Assembly (NCBI GenBank): GCA_028583415.1
Contig: CM053276.1
Span: forward strand, 116,837,002-116,901,001
Source of the DNA: Protea cynaroides
Lineage: Eukaryota > Streptophyta > Magnoliopsida > Proteales > Proteaceae
Reading direction: 5' to 3'
Length of the DNA: 64,000 nucleotides
In this document: piece by piece, positions 22,559-33,677 of the stretch
Layout of the letters: each line of letters begins with the position of its first letter
Numbering within the stretch: position 1 is the stretch's first letter
Notes under the pieces: model-generated
Told to the model about the DNA's origin: nothing
The model's input: the letters and a program-made list of their open reading frames with translations, nothing else
Databases searched by the model: none
Program-made: the position numbers and the translations under genes

Positions 22559-23979
22559 ATGTCTTCTTCTCAGATTCAAACAGAATAGTCTGAGGTGGTG
22601 AGCGAAAACGGTCGTAGGGGTCGAAAGCGTCACCAGGCCAGGATGCGCCTCGAGGAAGAAGAACAGGTTGAACCAGGCCATGTTAGAGAGCCAAGCCCGA
22701 AAGTTGAGGAAGAACAGGTTCCAGAGGTATCGACAAATTTACCTGGCCCACCTCACAGGAATTCAGAGACCATTGTTACAAACCTGGTCTATTAGATGCA
22801 AGCTCAGCAGAAAGAATTCTTGAGCGAGATACTGAAGATGTTCAGGCCACCGGGTTCTGTTCCCACTGGAGGTACGCCCGAGTCTAGAGGGAATAATACT
22901 ACACAGCCGACACATGGTAGTCCAGGACTGATGGGCCAACCCCAAAATGTACCACCACCGCACCAGTTTCCGTCATCTTCTGCTTATCAGGGAGCATATC
23001 CGTATCCACCACCATGGTACGGAATGAATACACAGGGATAGCCCGATCTGAGCAAGGCAGTGGATAGATTCCTAAAGTTGAAGCCTTCATCTTTCACAGG
23101 TAAAACAGAGAAACCATTGTGGCCAGCACAGTGGGTTGCAGAGATGGAGAAGAATTTCCGTCTAATGACTTGTTCAGAGGATGAAAAGGTCCTATTTGCC
23201 ACTCACATGCTGAAAGAAGATGCAAATGCTTGGTGAAATTCTACAGGGGCATATTTGGAGACTAAGCATACACAGGTGGATTGGGAAGTGTTCAAGGTTG
23301 CCTTCTTCGATAAGTATTTTCCGAAGAGCTTCAGAGATCAGATGGAGAAGGAGTTCCTTAATCTACAGCGGTCTCAGTCGACTGTGGATGCTTATCAGCA
23401 GAGGTACGAGGAGTTATTTTTCTTCGCACCGGCAAGTATGCAAGAAGAAGAGACCAAGACACGTAAGTTCACCATGGGACTACGTGGAAGCATCAGAGAG
23501 CACATCTTGGGTCTGGACAAGAAAATCTATAATGAGGCTGTGCAGGTTGCGAGGGTGATAGAGTCCAGTCAGCGGGACAGCTTCTTCGCTCAGAACAGGG
23601 GAGTGAAGAGACCCGCTATTGAGAGTTCTGGTGGCGATAACAATAGACCCTTCCGCCCATACAGGGCTCAAACCGCTACAGTACCTGCTAGGAACAATAC
23701 GGCACCACCTGTGCCACAGAACGCCGGATTCAACCCGAATATCCAATGTTTCAACTGTCAGCAAGTGGGTCATATAGCAAGGACCTACACTCTACCTAGG
23801 AAGCAACCTCCCCAACAAGGAAAAGTATATGCGATCACCACTGAAGAGGCAGCTGCATCACCTGATGTGGTCACTGTTATGACTCTATCCCTTACTATTT
23901 GGCTTTCTATTTTCATTGTGTGTATGCGCATAGAGAACTAAGGGATAATAAAAATTTTAGGAATTGTAAATGTAGCTGG
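22559..23979 (+). mobile_element. Ty3/gypsy gag, disrupted
   Basis: The ATG at 22559 (MSSSQIQTE) is followed by stops at about 22588, 22793 and 23039 and in the W-stop at about 23234, so it is inactive. A gag core at 23255-23600 reads VDWEVFKVAFFDKYFP, then MEKEFLNLQRSQSTVDAYQQ, typical of the retrotransposon gag domain. A zinc knuckle near 23747 has C-x2-C-x4-H but the last cysteine is Tyr (CFNCQQVGHIARTY). The reading then approaches the protease and is cut at 23979 by LTR copy C. Confidence 0.9.
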
Positions 23980-24266
23980 TGTCACACCCTAATTCTGTAC
24001 ATTTTAGAATGGTGTGATGAACCGCTAAATAACCAACGGTTCAACCAGGATCTCAAATAGGCTATCCCCGCATTACCTGAACCTTCATACACTCATCATC
24101 ATAATCAAAGTAAATACACAATAGCAGAAGTCTTATAAATAAATGAACTGAGAACTAAAATGATATCCATAAATAATAGCAAATTATTATGTGTTTAACT
24201 GAGACATAAATATTTAAATACCAAATACATGTCTTATAAATCCAATAAAGAGACCTATAAAAATAT

Positions 24267-24401
24267 CTAGTCAAATTCACACAAGTTGCACTCGCAAGAG
24301 GAGTCGTGTGTATCATCTTCAGCTCTAGCGTCCATTGCTGCTACCGTCCCATACGTAGGAGTATTCATGTAGTCTTCAACTGTATAACCTGCATCATCAA
24401 C
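24267..24401 (-). CDS. Conserved 44-codon LTR frame, copy C
   Basis: 135 nt ending in TAG, preceded by ATTTTTAG. It reads V-D-D-A-GYTVEDYMNT, then TVAAMDARAE and DTHDSS, ending C-E-C-N-L-C-E-F-D. It is the most divergent copy yet keeps the exact length, the GYTV(D/E)D block and the C-x-C-x2-C motif. The candidate upstream exon in this copy (25290-25248, 43 nt) brings a TAA into phase, so splicing as in copy B does not give an open frame here. Confidence 0.55.
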   Translation of the reverse strand, partial: VDDAGYTVEDYMNTPTYGTVAAMDARAEDDTHDSSCECNLCEFD

Positions 24402-24546
24402 TAAAAATATTCGACGTTGAGGGGTGAGCACACAACAAGGCTCAGTGAGTAGCCAAAACAATAAAACATTACATATGCATGCACATTCATTTATCTATTT
24501 GGTCTGGTTTATAGTTTGCAATGCGCAATAGAAAGGTTGGGTGGTC

Positions 24547-24981
24547 AAAGGTTAACGTTTATTGACACCGCCTCTATACATAGGGTGTGGAAGTCTGCCC
24601 GAAGGTTAACGTTTATCATCGTCCCCATCCACCCTACCATAACATTATACAACAAAGGTTAACGTTTATTGCTATATAATGCTATACCAACACGTAAGCC
24701 CTTGTTAGCGAGGGCTTGCAAACTGGGCTCGCTACTAACCAATCCTAATGCCAAACAGTGTATCCAAGGCCTCACCCCAGCATCCCTCAGAATGTCCATA
24801 GGGATAGAGCTAAGGCCCCCCGGTAGAGTCAGAGACTACAAGGACCGAGACCACCTCCCCCTGATACCCTACGACACAATAGTTCTGCTAAGGTAATGGC
24901 GATACGACGATGTCAATGCACAAGACTTGAGTTAGAGAGAGAGCTAAAGTGCTGAGACCCGCCAAAGATTAACGTTTATTG
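24547..24981. repeat. Four dispersed copies of an AAAGGTTAACGTTTATTG word
   Basis: Copies at about 24547, 24601 (variant), 24654 and 24964 (AAAGATTAACG variant), all inside LTR copy C. Copies B and D have CCCCCGCACC-type sequence at comparable places. Confidence 0.8.
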
Positions 24982-26298
24982 ACGTTCTCATCACACCTCC
25001 CCTGATACTCGCTCGCATCAAGTACATCAACCACACACATACAAGCACATGCCTATTCCTATCATCATCACCATCATCATGTTATAAACAATAAAGTAAA
25101 TATGCATGAACAAATAATAGAAATATTGAATGGCATGTTGTATGCACATTACAAACATACTTGCATAAAATCAAACATGGCATAGGACTCAAGAATTAGA
25201 AAACAGTTTATTATTAACCGACTTAATTTGGAGTTAAGGTTCCTCACCTTAGTTTGCTATAAAATACTTTTCCAAGCTTTAAAATCACCTCTACAGTGTT
25301 ATTATAATGCTAGCAAACTTAACAAAGTCGATAGAATTTAATTAGAATTAATTTCTAATTTAAAAACCATACTGTTAACTGAGGGTCGATCAGAGGGTCG
25401 ATGCTCAGGATACATAGGGTCGATGGGTCTATCGACCCTACCCTCTGTCTGAACTTCCCGAATGTTGAGGGTCGATGGTCAGGGTGCCTAGGGTTGATGG
25501 GTCTATCGACCCTGTGTGCGACCCTCGATGCACTCTGGTCTAATTTCCATTTTTTACATCATTCTTCGTGTTTGGGGCCCTATGGCTTGCTTCCACATTC
25601 CATTAAACATTCATTCCATGGTCTGAAACCATGATTCATCCTCCTAGATGGCTTTCATGTATTATCCTCGGGTTTTCCATGAAAACCTCACCATGAATGG
25701 ATGGTTTGGGTTTCTCCGAAATCCTACACTCAACTATATTTAACTTAAGGTCTGTAGAAACTCATGGAATTAGTATCCATACCTGAGAAGATTAATTTTC
25801 TCTGGAAATTCTTCTCCTTTTTGCTAAGTTTTCTTCCTTGCCTCTTTTCTTCCTCTTTTCCTTCTTCTCTCTTTCTCTCAATTCAATTAGGGTTGTGAAA
25901 GGAGTGAAAGTGGCTTAGGAACGTCCTTTAAATAGAGTAGGAATGTCCTATAATAGTCCCATTGAGATTTGGAAAGAATCCCAATCGAAAATTAGGAAAT
26001 TTCCTAATTTCAGTTTCGGCAGTAAGTGAGGGTCGATGAGAGGGTCGATGATCCCGTCGACCCTGTGGTCTGACACTGTCCGACCCTCTCCCAAATTTTA
26101 AGGGTCTGAGTTTCTGATTTGGGAGGGTCGACCCTGTTTAGCTGGGTATGCGACCCTTCCTCTATTTTAAGTGTTTTTGGGTCGATTTGATACCTGGGAT
26201 CTCGCTTTCCTTCACGCCCTTGGTCCATTTGACTCGACCATGATGGGTGAACCTGGTTCAAGGTGGTAAGACCGGATTAGTTTGACACGGGTCTTACA

Positions 26299-29200
26299 AC
26301 TGGTATACCTGCCAGAGTACTATTTAACTTTGGGGCCACGCACTCCTTTGTTTTTATTTCCTTTGGAAAGCGAATGGAGTTACCAATTAAGCACTTGAAC
26401 CCAAGCTTGATAGTTCGCTCTCTGCTAGGAGTCGAAGTGGCTTTGACTGAATATTATGGACCATGTACTGTATGTATTGAGGGCCGAGACTTAGAAGCAA
26501 GTCTGGTACTACTCAAGATGGCAGACTTTGATGTCATCTTGGGAATGGATTGGCTAAGCCATCATTCAGCTATCCTATTATGTGGTGAAAGGAACCTTGT
26601 GCTTACAGACAAAAAGGGAAAAGAGTATAGCTTTACTGGGATCAGGCTATCTAGGAAGCGGAAGCTGATCCTCTCCGCCCTAAAAGCCAAGCGATGCTTA
26701 GAGAAAGGGGGAGTGGGGTATCTAGTATCTGTAGTCGACATCACGGCAGAGTCACACAAGATCGAAGATATAGATGTGGTTCGAGAGTTCCCAGATGTAT
26801 TTCCAGAGGAGCTTCCAGGTTTACCATCGGACAGGGCTACAGAGTTTGTAATAGACCTTATGCCAGGTTCGGCGCCGGTGTCTAAAGCACCATACAGGAT
26901 GGCCCCTACCGAGTTAAAGAAGTTGAAGACCCAATTACAAGAATTGTTAGATAAGGGTTTCATACGACCTAGCATATCGCCTTGGGGAGCACCTGTATTA
27001 TTTATCAAGAAAAAAGATGGAAGTGTAAGGCTATGCATTGACTACCGTGAACTGAACAAGTTGACGATCAAGAATCGGTATCCTTTGCCTAGAATCGATG
27101 ATATGTTCGATCAATTGTAGGGTGCAAAGGTTTTCTCGAAGATTGATCTCCGACCGGGGTATCACCAACTGAAGATCAAGGCCGGAGATATTCCGAAGAC
27201 TGCTTTCAGGACGAGGTATGGGCATTATGAGTTTCTAGTTATGTCTTTCGGGTTGACCAATGCTCCAGCGTCGTTCATGGAACTGATGAACCGAGTGTTT
27301 CATGATATATTGGACACTTCGGTCATCGTATTCATCGATGAAATATTGGTCTACTCAAAGAACATGGAGACTCATACAACACATTTGAGGGCAGCCCTAC
27401 AACGGCTGAGACAAGAAAAGCTTTATGCTAAGTTCAAGAAGTGTGAGTTTTGGCTGAAGGAAGTAGCTTTCTTGGGCCATGTAGAATCTGAAGACGGTAT
27501 CAAGGTTGATCCAAGTAAGATAGCTGCTATAGTAGGATGGGAAGCACCAAAATCTGTTGCGGAGATTCGTAGTTTCCTTGGGTTGGCTGGTTATTATAGA
27601 AGATTCGTGGAAGATTACTCCAGGATCGCTGTTCCACTCACCAGATTGACCAAGAAGGGAGAGAAATTCATATGGATAGATGAGTGCGATAAGTGCTTTC
27701 AGACTTTGAAGTCAAGACTAGTCTCTGCACCTATCTTGACCATCCCAGAACCAAACGTACCGTTTACGTACTTTATATACGGATGCTTCAGGGTTGGGTA
27801 TTGGGTGTGTACTGATGCAAGGAGAACAGGTGATTGCTTACTCAACAAGACAGTTAAAGAAGCATGAGAAGAACTATCCTACGCATTATTTGGAGTTAGC
27901 GGCGGTTATACATGCAATCAAGACTTGGAGACACTACTTGTATGGTGAGAAGTTTCAGATCAAGTCAGATCACAAGAGCTTAACTTATTTTTTCACTCAG
28001 AAGGATCTGAATATGAGACAGAGGAGATGGCTGGAGTTATTAAAAGATTATGATTGTGACATCTAGTACCATCCGGGTAAAGCAAATGTGGTGGCTGACG
28101 CCTTAAGCAGAAAGTAGGCATCAAAACCTGAGGCAGGACCAAGTACAAATGCTGCATTATGTGCCGCAGCCTCAAGTTCAATTAAAAGCGATGAAGAGTA
28201 TATAATAGAGACTGCAGAAGATCCAGTCGAGCAAGGCTTAATTCATAAGTTCACCATGATGTTCGCAGCTTTGAAGATCTCACCGGATCTAGTTGATGAA
28301 GTCAAGGTAGCAATCCTACAGGATCCATATCTCAAGACAGTGCAAGAAGACTTAGAGAAGGGTACGAGCAATCTTGACTTTACCTTGGATTCAGACAAGG
28401 TACTTAGGTATCGTGGACGGTTATGTATACCTGAGAGTGAAGACTGCAATATCAGAGATCGAGTTATGACTGAAGCTCATTACACTCCATATTCGGTACA
28501 TCCAGGAAGTACCAACATTGTATCATGATTTAAGAAGACTATATTGGTGGAGGGGTATGAAAGCAGATATAGCTCGTTTCGTGTTCCAATGTCTGAATTG
28601 TCAACAAGTTAAAGCAGAAAGGCAGAGACCCGCAGGTTTGCTGCAACCATTACTGGAACCTGCATGGAAGTGGGATTGCATTACTATGGATTTTGTCACT
28701 GGCCTACCTTTGACACCAAGGTCAGTGGATGCAGTTTGGGTTATAGTCGATCGACTCACCAAGACAGCTCGATTTATTGCGATCAGACCTCAGTATACCA
28801 TGGAGAAGCTGGCCAAGTTGTATGTTGATAATATAGTCAGACTCCATGGCGTTCCAGAGAGTATAGTATCTGACAGAGATCCCCGTTTACATCAAAGTTC
28901 TGGGAAGGATTACAGAAAGTTATGGGAACCAAGTTGAAGTTTAGTACAGCTTTTCACCCTCAGACGGACGGACAGTCAGAACGAACTATTTAAATTTTAG
29001 AAGATATGCTCCGAGCTTGTGCATTAGATTTCAAGGGAGCTTGGGATGAGAAACTATCACTTATCGAGTTTGCTTATAACAACAGTTATCAGGCTACAAT
29101 TCAGATGACCCCATATGAAGCACTCTATGGAAAGAAGTGGCGTACACCTCTGTTATGGAACGAGGTGGGAGAAAGAAGAATTATAGGACCGGAGTTTGTT

Positions 29201-29746
29201 GAAGAAACTTTCCGAGTGATTGATCAAATCAAGGAGAGAGTAAAGATGGCTCAAGTTCGAAAGAAGCACTATGCGGATAATCGACGTCGAGATCTGGAGT
29301 TTACAGTGGGTGACAAGGTATTCTTGAAGGTATCACCGGTGCGAGGTCTGAAACGGTTTGGTAAGAAGAGGAAGCTATGCCCCAGGTATGTGGGACCATA
29401 TGAGATATTGACCCGACGTGGTAATGTAGCATATCAATTGGCTCTACCACCATCTATGTCAAGCGTTCATAACGTGTTCCATGTATCATTATTGAAGAAG
29501 TATGTCAGAGATCCATCGCACATCTTGACCGCTGATCCCCCAGACTTGACTGAAGACTTAACATTCGAAGTGGTGCCTGTGATGCTCTCAAGTCGAAAGG
29601 TACAGCAACTTCGAACCAAGGATATTCATTATGTGAAGGTGCATTGGAGAAGCCAAAATATCAAAGAAATTACTTGGGAAGAGGAGAGCGCAATGAGGAA
29701 GGAGTATCCTAATATTTTCGACGATCAAGGTACGTTCAAATTTTGA
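26299..29746 (+). mobile_element. Ty3/gypsy chromovirus pol (protease-RT-RNase H-integrase-chromodomain), inactive
   Basis: Domains run in gypsy order. Protease from about 26305 has NFGATHSF where DSGATHSF is usual. RT follows at 26790-27370: YRMAPTELKKLKTQLQELL, SPWGAPVLFIKKKDGS and CIDYRELN; a TAG stops it at 27118; then KIDLRPGYHQL and FIDEILVYS, where the catalytic FIDD has become FIDE. RNase H (27740-28120, frameshift near 27795) has SDHKSLTYFF and ends VVADALSRK. Integrase (28500-29200, frameshift near 28890) has the C-x2-C of the zinc finger, DFVTGLP, SDRDPR and HPQTDGQSER. A chromodomain-like tail (29570-29740) has VKVHWRS and ITWEEE, which suggests the Tekay/Del lineage. Confidence 0.9.
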
Positions 29747-29755
29747 AGCCGAAAT

Positions 29756-29830
29756 TTCTTTTAAGGGTGGGGGAGTTGTGAGACCTACATGCAAATTTCG
29801 AGACAAAATTTCTTTTAAGGGTGGGGGAGT
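29756..29830 (+). repeat. Duplicated polypurine tract before the 3' LTR
   Basis: TTTCTTTTAAGGGTGGGGGAGTTG occurs twice, with the purine tracts at about 29763-29775 and 29817-29830, a tandem duplication of about 55 bp. The second copy abuts the LTR start at 29831 and is the functional-looking priming site. Confidence 0.8.
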
Positions 29831-30137
29831 TGTAAGACCCGCACTCCGTAAACCCGGTCTAAACCTTGGTTTTGTGTCGTAGCAGGTCTTTCGATCATCA
29901 CCGGGCTAGACGGGACGAGCGGATGACAAACAGGTACGAAATCGGATCAAAGACGGTCAAATATTCATCATTTTATGTTGATAGGTCAATGGTACCAGTC
30001 GATCGGTCATCGACCGGTCAGCTCTGCGCAGCTGGGTGCGGAGATCCAGAATTAGATCTCTGTGGGTCCCATTTTCCTAAACCCTAATGCCTGAACCCTC
30101 CTAATTCTAATAGGGTTACTAAACCCTAATTCTAGCC

Positions 30138-30145
30138 TATAAATA
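30138..30145 (+). promoter_or_regulatory. TATA box of LTR copy D
   Basis: TATAAATA in CCTATAAATACACTC. A purine-rich leader of about 140 bases follows and ends at the donor CAACG/GTAAGT (30288/30289). The same arrangement is found on the minus strand in copy B. Confidence 0.6.
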
Positions 30146-30731
30146 CACTCTTAAACCTCCTTAAATCCTTTCCATTATCTCTCACAAACTCTAGAGAAGA
30201 GAAGGAGGTTGGAAAGGAGAATGAGCTAGGAAGAAGAAGGAGGTGCCGCCATTATCGTTCGACGACGCTCACATTAAGCCAGTCAACGGTAAGTGTTTGA
30301 ATCAATCTTCTTACCCTATGATAGTTATAGGGGTAGATCAATACCATGCAAAGTAGGTATTGATCTAAAACCCTAAATTGGACCTTAAAACCCTAAGTTG
30401 CCGTCAAACCCTAGATTCGAGTTCCGAGATGATATTCATCGAAATAAGACTTGAATGAGTTGGGGATAACTCTAACTTAAAGCTTAGACTTAGAATTGAT
30501 AGGAGAAACCCTGAAAATCCACAGAGATCAATCGACGATAGTCGAAAAACCAAGTGTATGGTCTTCCGGAGACATACCGGTCGACCATACCGGTTGCTAG
30601 TTTGCTCACAGAGCTGCAACCGGTATGTTGCGACCGGTCAGCTCTGAAAGGCTGGTTTTGGACTTTATTGGTTTTCGACCAACATGAAACCCTAAGAAAA
30701 CTATTCTAATGAAACCCTAATAATATTGTAG

Positions 30732-30791
30732 GACTTTGTGACTTCCCGTTTGGATCTTGCGACGTGGAACAAACTAACAAACGAGCGTCAG
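30732..30791 (+). other. 60-nt exon-like segment upstream of the LTR frame, copy D
   Basis: Acceptor AATATTGTAG before and donor CAG/GTAAGG after, as in copy B. Joined to the frame at 31670 it stays open and reads LCDFPFGSCDVEQTNKRAS. The leader segment before it (to 30288) is also open in phase back to a TGA near 30222 but has no ATG. Confidence 0.5.
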
Positions 30792-31669
30792 GTAAGGAAA
30801 TCTGACCTAAACCTAATAATTAATGGACAGTAAGTCGATGTTAACCACCTGATTATATATGATGTGATGTTTGTGCATATTCACATGCCATCTTTAATTT
30901 CAGTTATTATTATTGTCCATGCATTGTTAGGATATGATTGTTAAGCATGTGATTGTTTTCGTTAGTGTGTGGAGTGGGGCATGGGCCTGGGATCGCTCCT
31001 CACACTAGCACTTTTTGTAGTATTCTGTCTTAACATGCTTGGTACGGGTGGGGCATCAGGGGAAGGTCGTGGTACGGTGGTCTCCGATGTTGATGCTGGC
31101 CTGGCCATGGTTATGTGGCATTGTGATCTCCGAGGTCGACGCTGGCTTGTCCACGATGCTTTAGCTCTATCTCTATGTCGTAGGGAGTTATGTTGTGATA
31201 AGGTCTACTTGCGTTATGTTTCTATCCTAGTGGGTTAGTTGCGGATAGGGCATCAGGGGAGGTATGGGAATGCCTTAGCTCTATCTCTATGTCGTAGACG
31301 GTTGTGCTGGGATAGAGCATACATTGATGACATATAGGATTGGTTAGTTGCGAGCCCAGTTTGCGAGCCCTGACCAGTAGGGGCTTAGGTACTAGTATGG
31401 GTAGAGCATCAGGGGAGGTACAGGGGTATCTTAGCTCTATCTCTATTCCATGTTGGGTGCATGTGGGCAGATGGGGGTGTGATCCATGCTGTGCCACACA
31501 CTCGTGTATAGAGGTGCGGGGGCCACCAAACCTTTCTATAGCACATTGCAAACTTAAAACCAGACCACAGTATAAAATGATTGTTACTCATGCATAATAT
31601 TGTGAAACTGTCTGATTGTCTTACTGAGCTAAGTTGTGAGCTCACCCTTTGTATATATACATGTTTTTA

Positions 31670-31804
31670 GATGTTGATGCAGGTTACACTGTGGATGACT
31701 ACATGAACGCTCTGGCTTATGGTGGTGTTGCTGCTTTGGGTGTACAGGCAGGGGAGGACGAGCATGACGCTTCATACGAGTGCCCTTTCTGCGTGTACCT
31801 TTGA
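31670..31804 (+). CDS. Conserved 44-codon LTR frame, copy D
   Basis: 135 nt ending in TGA, preceded by GTTTTTAG. It reads D-V-D-A-GYTVDDYMNA, then GVAALGVQAG and DEHDAS. The first cysteine of the tail is replaced (Y-E-C-P-F-C-V-Y-L), so this copy may be damaged. It lies on the sense strand of its LTR, as do all other copies. Confidence 0.55.
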   Translation, partial: DVDAGYTVDDYMNALAYGGVAALGVQAGEDEHDASYECPFCVYL

Positions 31805-32092
31805 TTTGATTTTATTTATTTGTTTCAGTTATTTTCGATTGATTTTTAAAGAGATGTAATGATATTATATTTTATGATTGGATTTGAATAATGGGATATT
31901 TTATTTAAATTATCAATAGATACTCAGTTCATTCTATTTAAAGACTTCTGCTGTATTATTTATATTCTGATTGTGGTTATGTGCAATGGTTTGTATGAGA
32001 GGACACGGTCTATTCGAGATCCTGGTGTGAACCATTGGTTCAATGACGATTCACTCACACCATTCTGGTTGGATCAGAATTGGGGTGTGACA

Positions 32093-32889
32093 ACCACGCT
32101 CTAGTTCTATCTCTATGCCGTAGGGAGCTGTACTGGGATAGAGCCTACAGTGATGACATATAAGATTGGTTAGTTACGAGTCCAGTTTGTAAGCCCTAGC
32201 CAGAAGGGGCTTATGTATTGGTATGGGTAGAGCATCAGGGGAGGTAATGGATGCCTTAGATCTATCTCTATTCCATGATGGGTGCATGTGGGTCGACAGC
32301 GGTATGATCTAATGTGCGATGCTACATACTCGTGTATAGAGGTGCGGTGGCCGCCAACCCTTTCTATAGCACATTGCAAACTTAAACCAGACCACAGCAT
32401 AAAATGATTGTCTGATTGTCTTACTAAGCTAAGTTGTGAGCTCACCCTTTGTGTACACACCATTTTTAGATGTTGATGCAGGTTACACGGTGGACGACTA
32501 CGTGAACGCTTTGGTGTATGGAGGTGTTGCTGCTCTGGATGTGCAAGCAGGAGAGGACGAGCATGACGCTTCATGCGAGTGCCCTTTCTGCGTGTACCTT
32601 TAGGGTTTTACTTTATTTATTTCGGTTATTTTTCTGTTGGGATACAGTTGATGTAAAAATATTTATTTAAGTTTTGGTCATTGAATAATTGGATATTTTA
32701 TTAAATTTATCAATAGATTACTCGATTCATTTATTTAAAGACTTCCGTTGTATTTATTGTATTCTGATTGTGGTTTTGTGCAATGGTTTGTATGAGTGGA
32801 CACGGTCTTATTGGGATCCTAGTGTGAACCGTTGGTTCAGTGACGGTTCACTCACACCATTCTGGTTGGTTCAGAATTGGGGTGTGACA
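32093..32889 (+). mobile_element. Truncated LTR, copy E, tandem to copy D
   Basis: It repeats the last ~0.8 kb of copy D: the CTCTATCTCTATGCCGTAG words, the ORF region and the terminal GGGGTGTGACA. The first 1.4 kb of the LTR is missing. This could come from unequal recombination or a broken second insertion. Confidence 0.8.
32469..32603 (+). CDS. Conserved 44-codon LTR frame, copy E
   Basis: 135 nt ending in TAG, preceded by CATTTTTAG. It reads D-V-D-A-GYTVDDYVNA, VAALDVQAG, DEHDAS and C-E-C-P-F-C-V-Y-L, the best consensus of the five. Upstream exon-like segments are absent because the LTR is truncated. Confidence 0.6.
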   Translation, partial: DVDAGYTVDDYVNALVYGGVAALDVQAGEDEHDASCECPFCVYL

Positions 32890-33677
32890 GGTCTCATACA
32901 GGTGCCACTGGTATGTCAATCGAACAGACTCTATAAGTCCACCAATCTGACATTCTTTTTTCGTTGGCTTTCAAATTGACTTCTTAGGGTTCTTCCTAAC
33001 CATTCTAGGCCTGAGCAACATAATAGGGTTTGTTTTATCTTCCATTCAAGTCCTATGTTCTAATGCACCTTGATTTAGAATTCGAATATGGGGTTTATCG
33101 AACAATTAGGGTTTAATGGTGAATTAGGGTTTAAAGGTAAATTTAAGGGTTTTAGATCAATTACCTATCCTTGCATGGTATTGATCAATCATCAACAACA
33201 ACCTAACTAGGGAGAGGTACAAGCACTTACCGTTGGCTTGTGAACTACGGTGTTGTTCTTCCAATGGAAATTTCCTTTGTAACCTTCCTCGGCTCCTTTC
33301 TCCTCTTCAGATCTCCTTCTCCTCTCTAAGGTTTGTGAGAATTAATCAAAGAGGTTTAAGGAGATTTAAAAGTCCTTATATAGGCTAAGATGGAGTTTAG
33401 GAAGTTTCATACTTTAAGAAAGTTCATAAGATTGAGATTTGGCAAGCTGGACCCACAGAGATCCATTTTTGGATCTGACTAGTCTACCCATGCAGACATA
33501 CCGGTCGACCAGTATGGTAGACATGTATGTAAGATCGGTATAAAAATTTTGCATTTATTTGTCCATTCTTATACCTGATTGTCATCCGCTCGTCTCGTCT
33601 GATCCGGTTATGATTAGAAGACCTGTCACGATATGAAATAGAGGTTTAGATCGGGTTCATGGAGTGTGGGTCTTACA
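32890..33677 (-). mobile_element. Ty3/gypsy LTR fragment, copy F (minus strand)
   Basis: Matches the promoter-side third of copy B in the same (minus) orientation: palindromic ACCGGTCGACC near 33500, the CTTACCGTTG donor complement near 33227, and the end GGGTCTTACA at 33677. AAAAC (33678-33682) matches AAAAC before copy A, so A and F bound one insertion. Confidence 0.75.

Larger units (their letters stand above)
23980..26298 (-). mobile_element. Solo LTR of a related gypsy family, copy C (2319 bp)
   Basis: Starts TGTCACACCCTAATTCTG and ends GGGTCTTACA in plus orientation, flanked by GCTGG (23975-23979) and ACTGG (26299-26303), a 5-bp duplication with one mismatch. It sits in the gag-protease junction of the host gypsy element. 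It has the same layout as copy B but is clearly diverged, with GGGTCGAT words in place of CCGGTCGAC and four GTTAACGTTTAT words. Confidence 0.85.
29831..32092 (+). mobile_element. Ty3/gypsy 3' LTR, copy D (2262 bp)
   Basis: Begins TGTAAGACCCGCACTCC right after the polypurine tract and ends GGGGTGTGACA. It matches the complement of copy B over its whole length. It carries palindromic words, a TATA box, a donor-acceptor series and the 135-nt frame in the sense direction of the element. The intron-like part (30792-31669) repeats the word CTCTATCTCTATGTCGTAG. Confidence 0.9.

Noticed and set aside
24547..25010. CRISPR-like array in LTR copy C
   Set aside because: The repeated word is short, irregularly spaced and inside a plant LTR. 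There are no spacers of uniform length and no cas genes.
16494..33677. Idea that the LTR-carried frames are remnants of a captured host gene
   Set aside because: They sit at the same place in every LTR copy and on the LTR sense strand, so they belong to the LTR family. A much older capture before the family spread cannot be excluded.
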